DNA from: JBOGEN01 sp050743265
Lineage (GTDB): Bacteria > Actinomycetota > Actinomycetes > JBOGEN01
NCBI GenBank assembly: GCA_050743265.1
Contig: JBOGEN010000196.1
Span: 1-58,741, forward strand
Reading direction: 5' to 3'
DNA: 58,741 nt
Part shown: piece after piece, positions 58,248 to 58,741 of the stretch
Position numbering within the stretch: position 1 is the first letter of the stretch
How the letters are laid out: each line of letters opens with the position of its first letter
The notes under the pieces: model-generated
Seen by the model: the letters and a program-made list of their open reading frames with translations, nothing else
Told to the model about the DNA's origin: nothing
The model's database searches: none
Made by a program: the position numbers and the translations under genes

Positions 58248-58577
58248 ATGCCGTCGTACGACTTCGAGGTTGACCTCCAGTCCGTCGCCGAGGCGGCCAA
58301 GGGGATGGCGGACACCATCCAGCTGTTCAAGGACCAGGACGTCGAGGACCTTGTCCCGACGGAGGACGACGTCGGCCACGAAGCCGTCTGGGGCGCCGTC
58401 AGCGAGTTCAAGGACCGCTGGGAGCTCGGCATGAACAACCTCGTCGAGGACGTCGAGGAGATGGCCGGGCGCCTCGGCAAGATCGCGATGAACTACGCCG
58501 AGTTCGACGAGGAGGGACACAAGAAGGGCACTGCCGTCGCGGCGAACGTACGCAAGGTGCAGGTCATGGCGCGGTGA
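58248..58577 (+). CDS. ESX-like small acidic protein, putative chaperone or partner of the downstream effector
   Basis: The 109-aa product is acidic and helical (MPSYDFEVDLQSVAEAAKG, DTIQLFKDQDVEDLVPTEDD, SEFKDRWELGMNNLVEDVEEM). The single Trp in a DRWELG turn resembles the WXG loop region. GAGGAGG lies before the ATG at 58248. Its stop overlaps the GTG of the next gene, which starts a larger secreted-type protein. This arrangement matches small partner proteins of T7SS effectors. Confidence 0.65.
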   Translation: MPSYDFEVDLQSVAEAAKGMADTIQLFKDQDVEDLVPTEDDVGHEAVWGAVSEFKDRWELGMNNLVEDVEEMAGRLGKIAMNYAEFDEEGHKKGTAVAANVRKVQVMAR

Positions 58578-58741
58578 GCGTCGACTTCGACGTCCCGGGC
58601 AACCCCGCCGCGGTACGCGCCCGGGCGGCCACCGCCCGGTCGAAGGGCCAGTCGTTCACCGAGGTGGCCACCGCGCTCGACAAGGTCCACACCGACGGGT
58701 GGACCGGACGGGCCGCCGACCACTTCCGCGACGCCTTCGAG
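58574..58741 (+). CDS. Putative T7SS-secreted effector, N-terminal part only
   Basis: A frame starting at the GTG of 58574, overlapping the previous stop, stays open to the window end (56 codons). It begins SVDFDVPGNPAAVRARAA and has DGWTGRAADHFRDAFE near the edge, a WXG-type loop typical of the N-terminal targeting domain of actinobacterial polymorphic toxins. The toxin or enzyme domain, and any immunity gene, would lie outside the window. Confidence 0.55.
   Translation, partial: MSVDFDVPGNPAAVRARAATARSKGQSFTEVATALDKVHTDGWTGRAADHFRDAFE

Overview
The window is chromosomal DNA from a high-GC actinobacterium. G+C is very high, third codon positions are almost all G or C, GTG starts are frequent, and neighbouring genes often overlap by ATGA or GTGA. 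Plant-polysaccharide sugar catabolism (GH51 arabinofuranosidase, AraBDA, XylAB, LacI control), a CUT1 transporter without its own ATPase, and WXG100-like proteins suggest Micrococcales, for example a Cellulomonas/Promicromonospora-type organism. That placement is inference. No rRNA, tRNA, CRISPR array, IS element or prophage was seen.

Layout. 1-9.6 kb: a MalT-like LuxR-family regulator running off the left edge, a histidine-rich protein built on an 11-residue repeat, a YjbR/MmcQ protein, small and large membrane proteins, an SDR translationally coupled to a QueA-like enzyme, and a secreted serine hydrolase. 9.7-22.8 kb: a catabolic cluster led by an XRE-cupin regulator. It holds an M24-fold hydrolase, TPP-dependent E1 alpha and beta, an amidohydrolase, a bicupin, an SDR, a beta-hydroxyacid dehydrogenase, two maleate isomerase/arylmalonate decarboxylase-like proteins, DUF3830, a D-2-hydroxyacid dehydrogenase, an amidase and DUF1330. 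Three of these have altered catalytic residues. I know of no described pathway with this gene set, and it is the best candidate for an undescribed system. 22.8-28 kb: a 30-codon membrane ORF, a pirin, a diacylglycerol-kinase-family lipid kinase, a small secreted protein and a DEAD-box helicase with a long leader.

28.3-31.8 kb is a probable rifamycin-inducible resistance operon. A 19-bp element very like the rifamycin-associated element (RAE) precedes a UGT-type glycosyltransferase (Rgt-like) and a HelR-type RNA-polymerase helicase.

31.8-57.4 kb is carbohydrate metabolism. It has Gfo/Idh/MocA oxidoreductases, a sugar-phosphate isomerase-like TIM barrel, a PhoD phosphatase and a polyol-type dehydrogenase. 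A long minus-strand arabinose locus runs lacI, AKR, araB, araD, araA, a ChvE/MmsA-type ABC transporter, a CUT1 transporter, GH51 and AKR. It ends with divergent xylA and xylB. Matching operators (TGTGAACGTTCACA twice, TGTGATCGCTAACA once) sit at the lacI and araB promoters and inside araB, giving a self-contained regulatory circuit.

57.5 kb to the end: two WXG100-like genes diverge from another small ESX-like gene, which overlaps the start of a putative T7SS-secreted effector cut off by the right edge.
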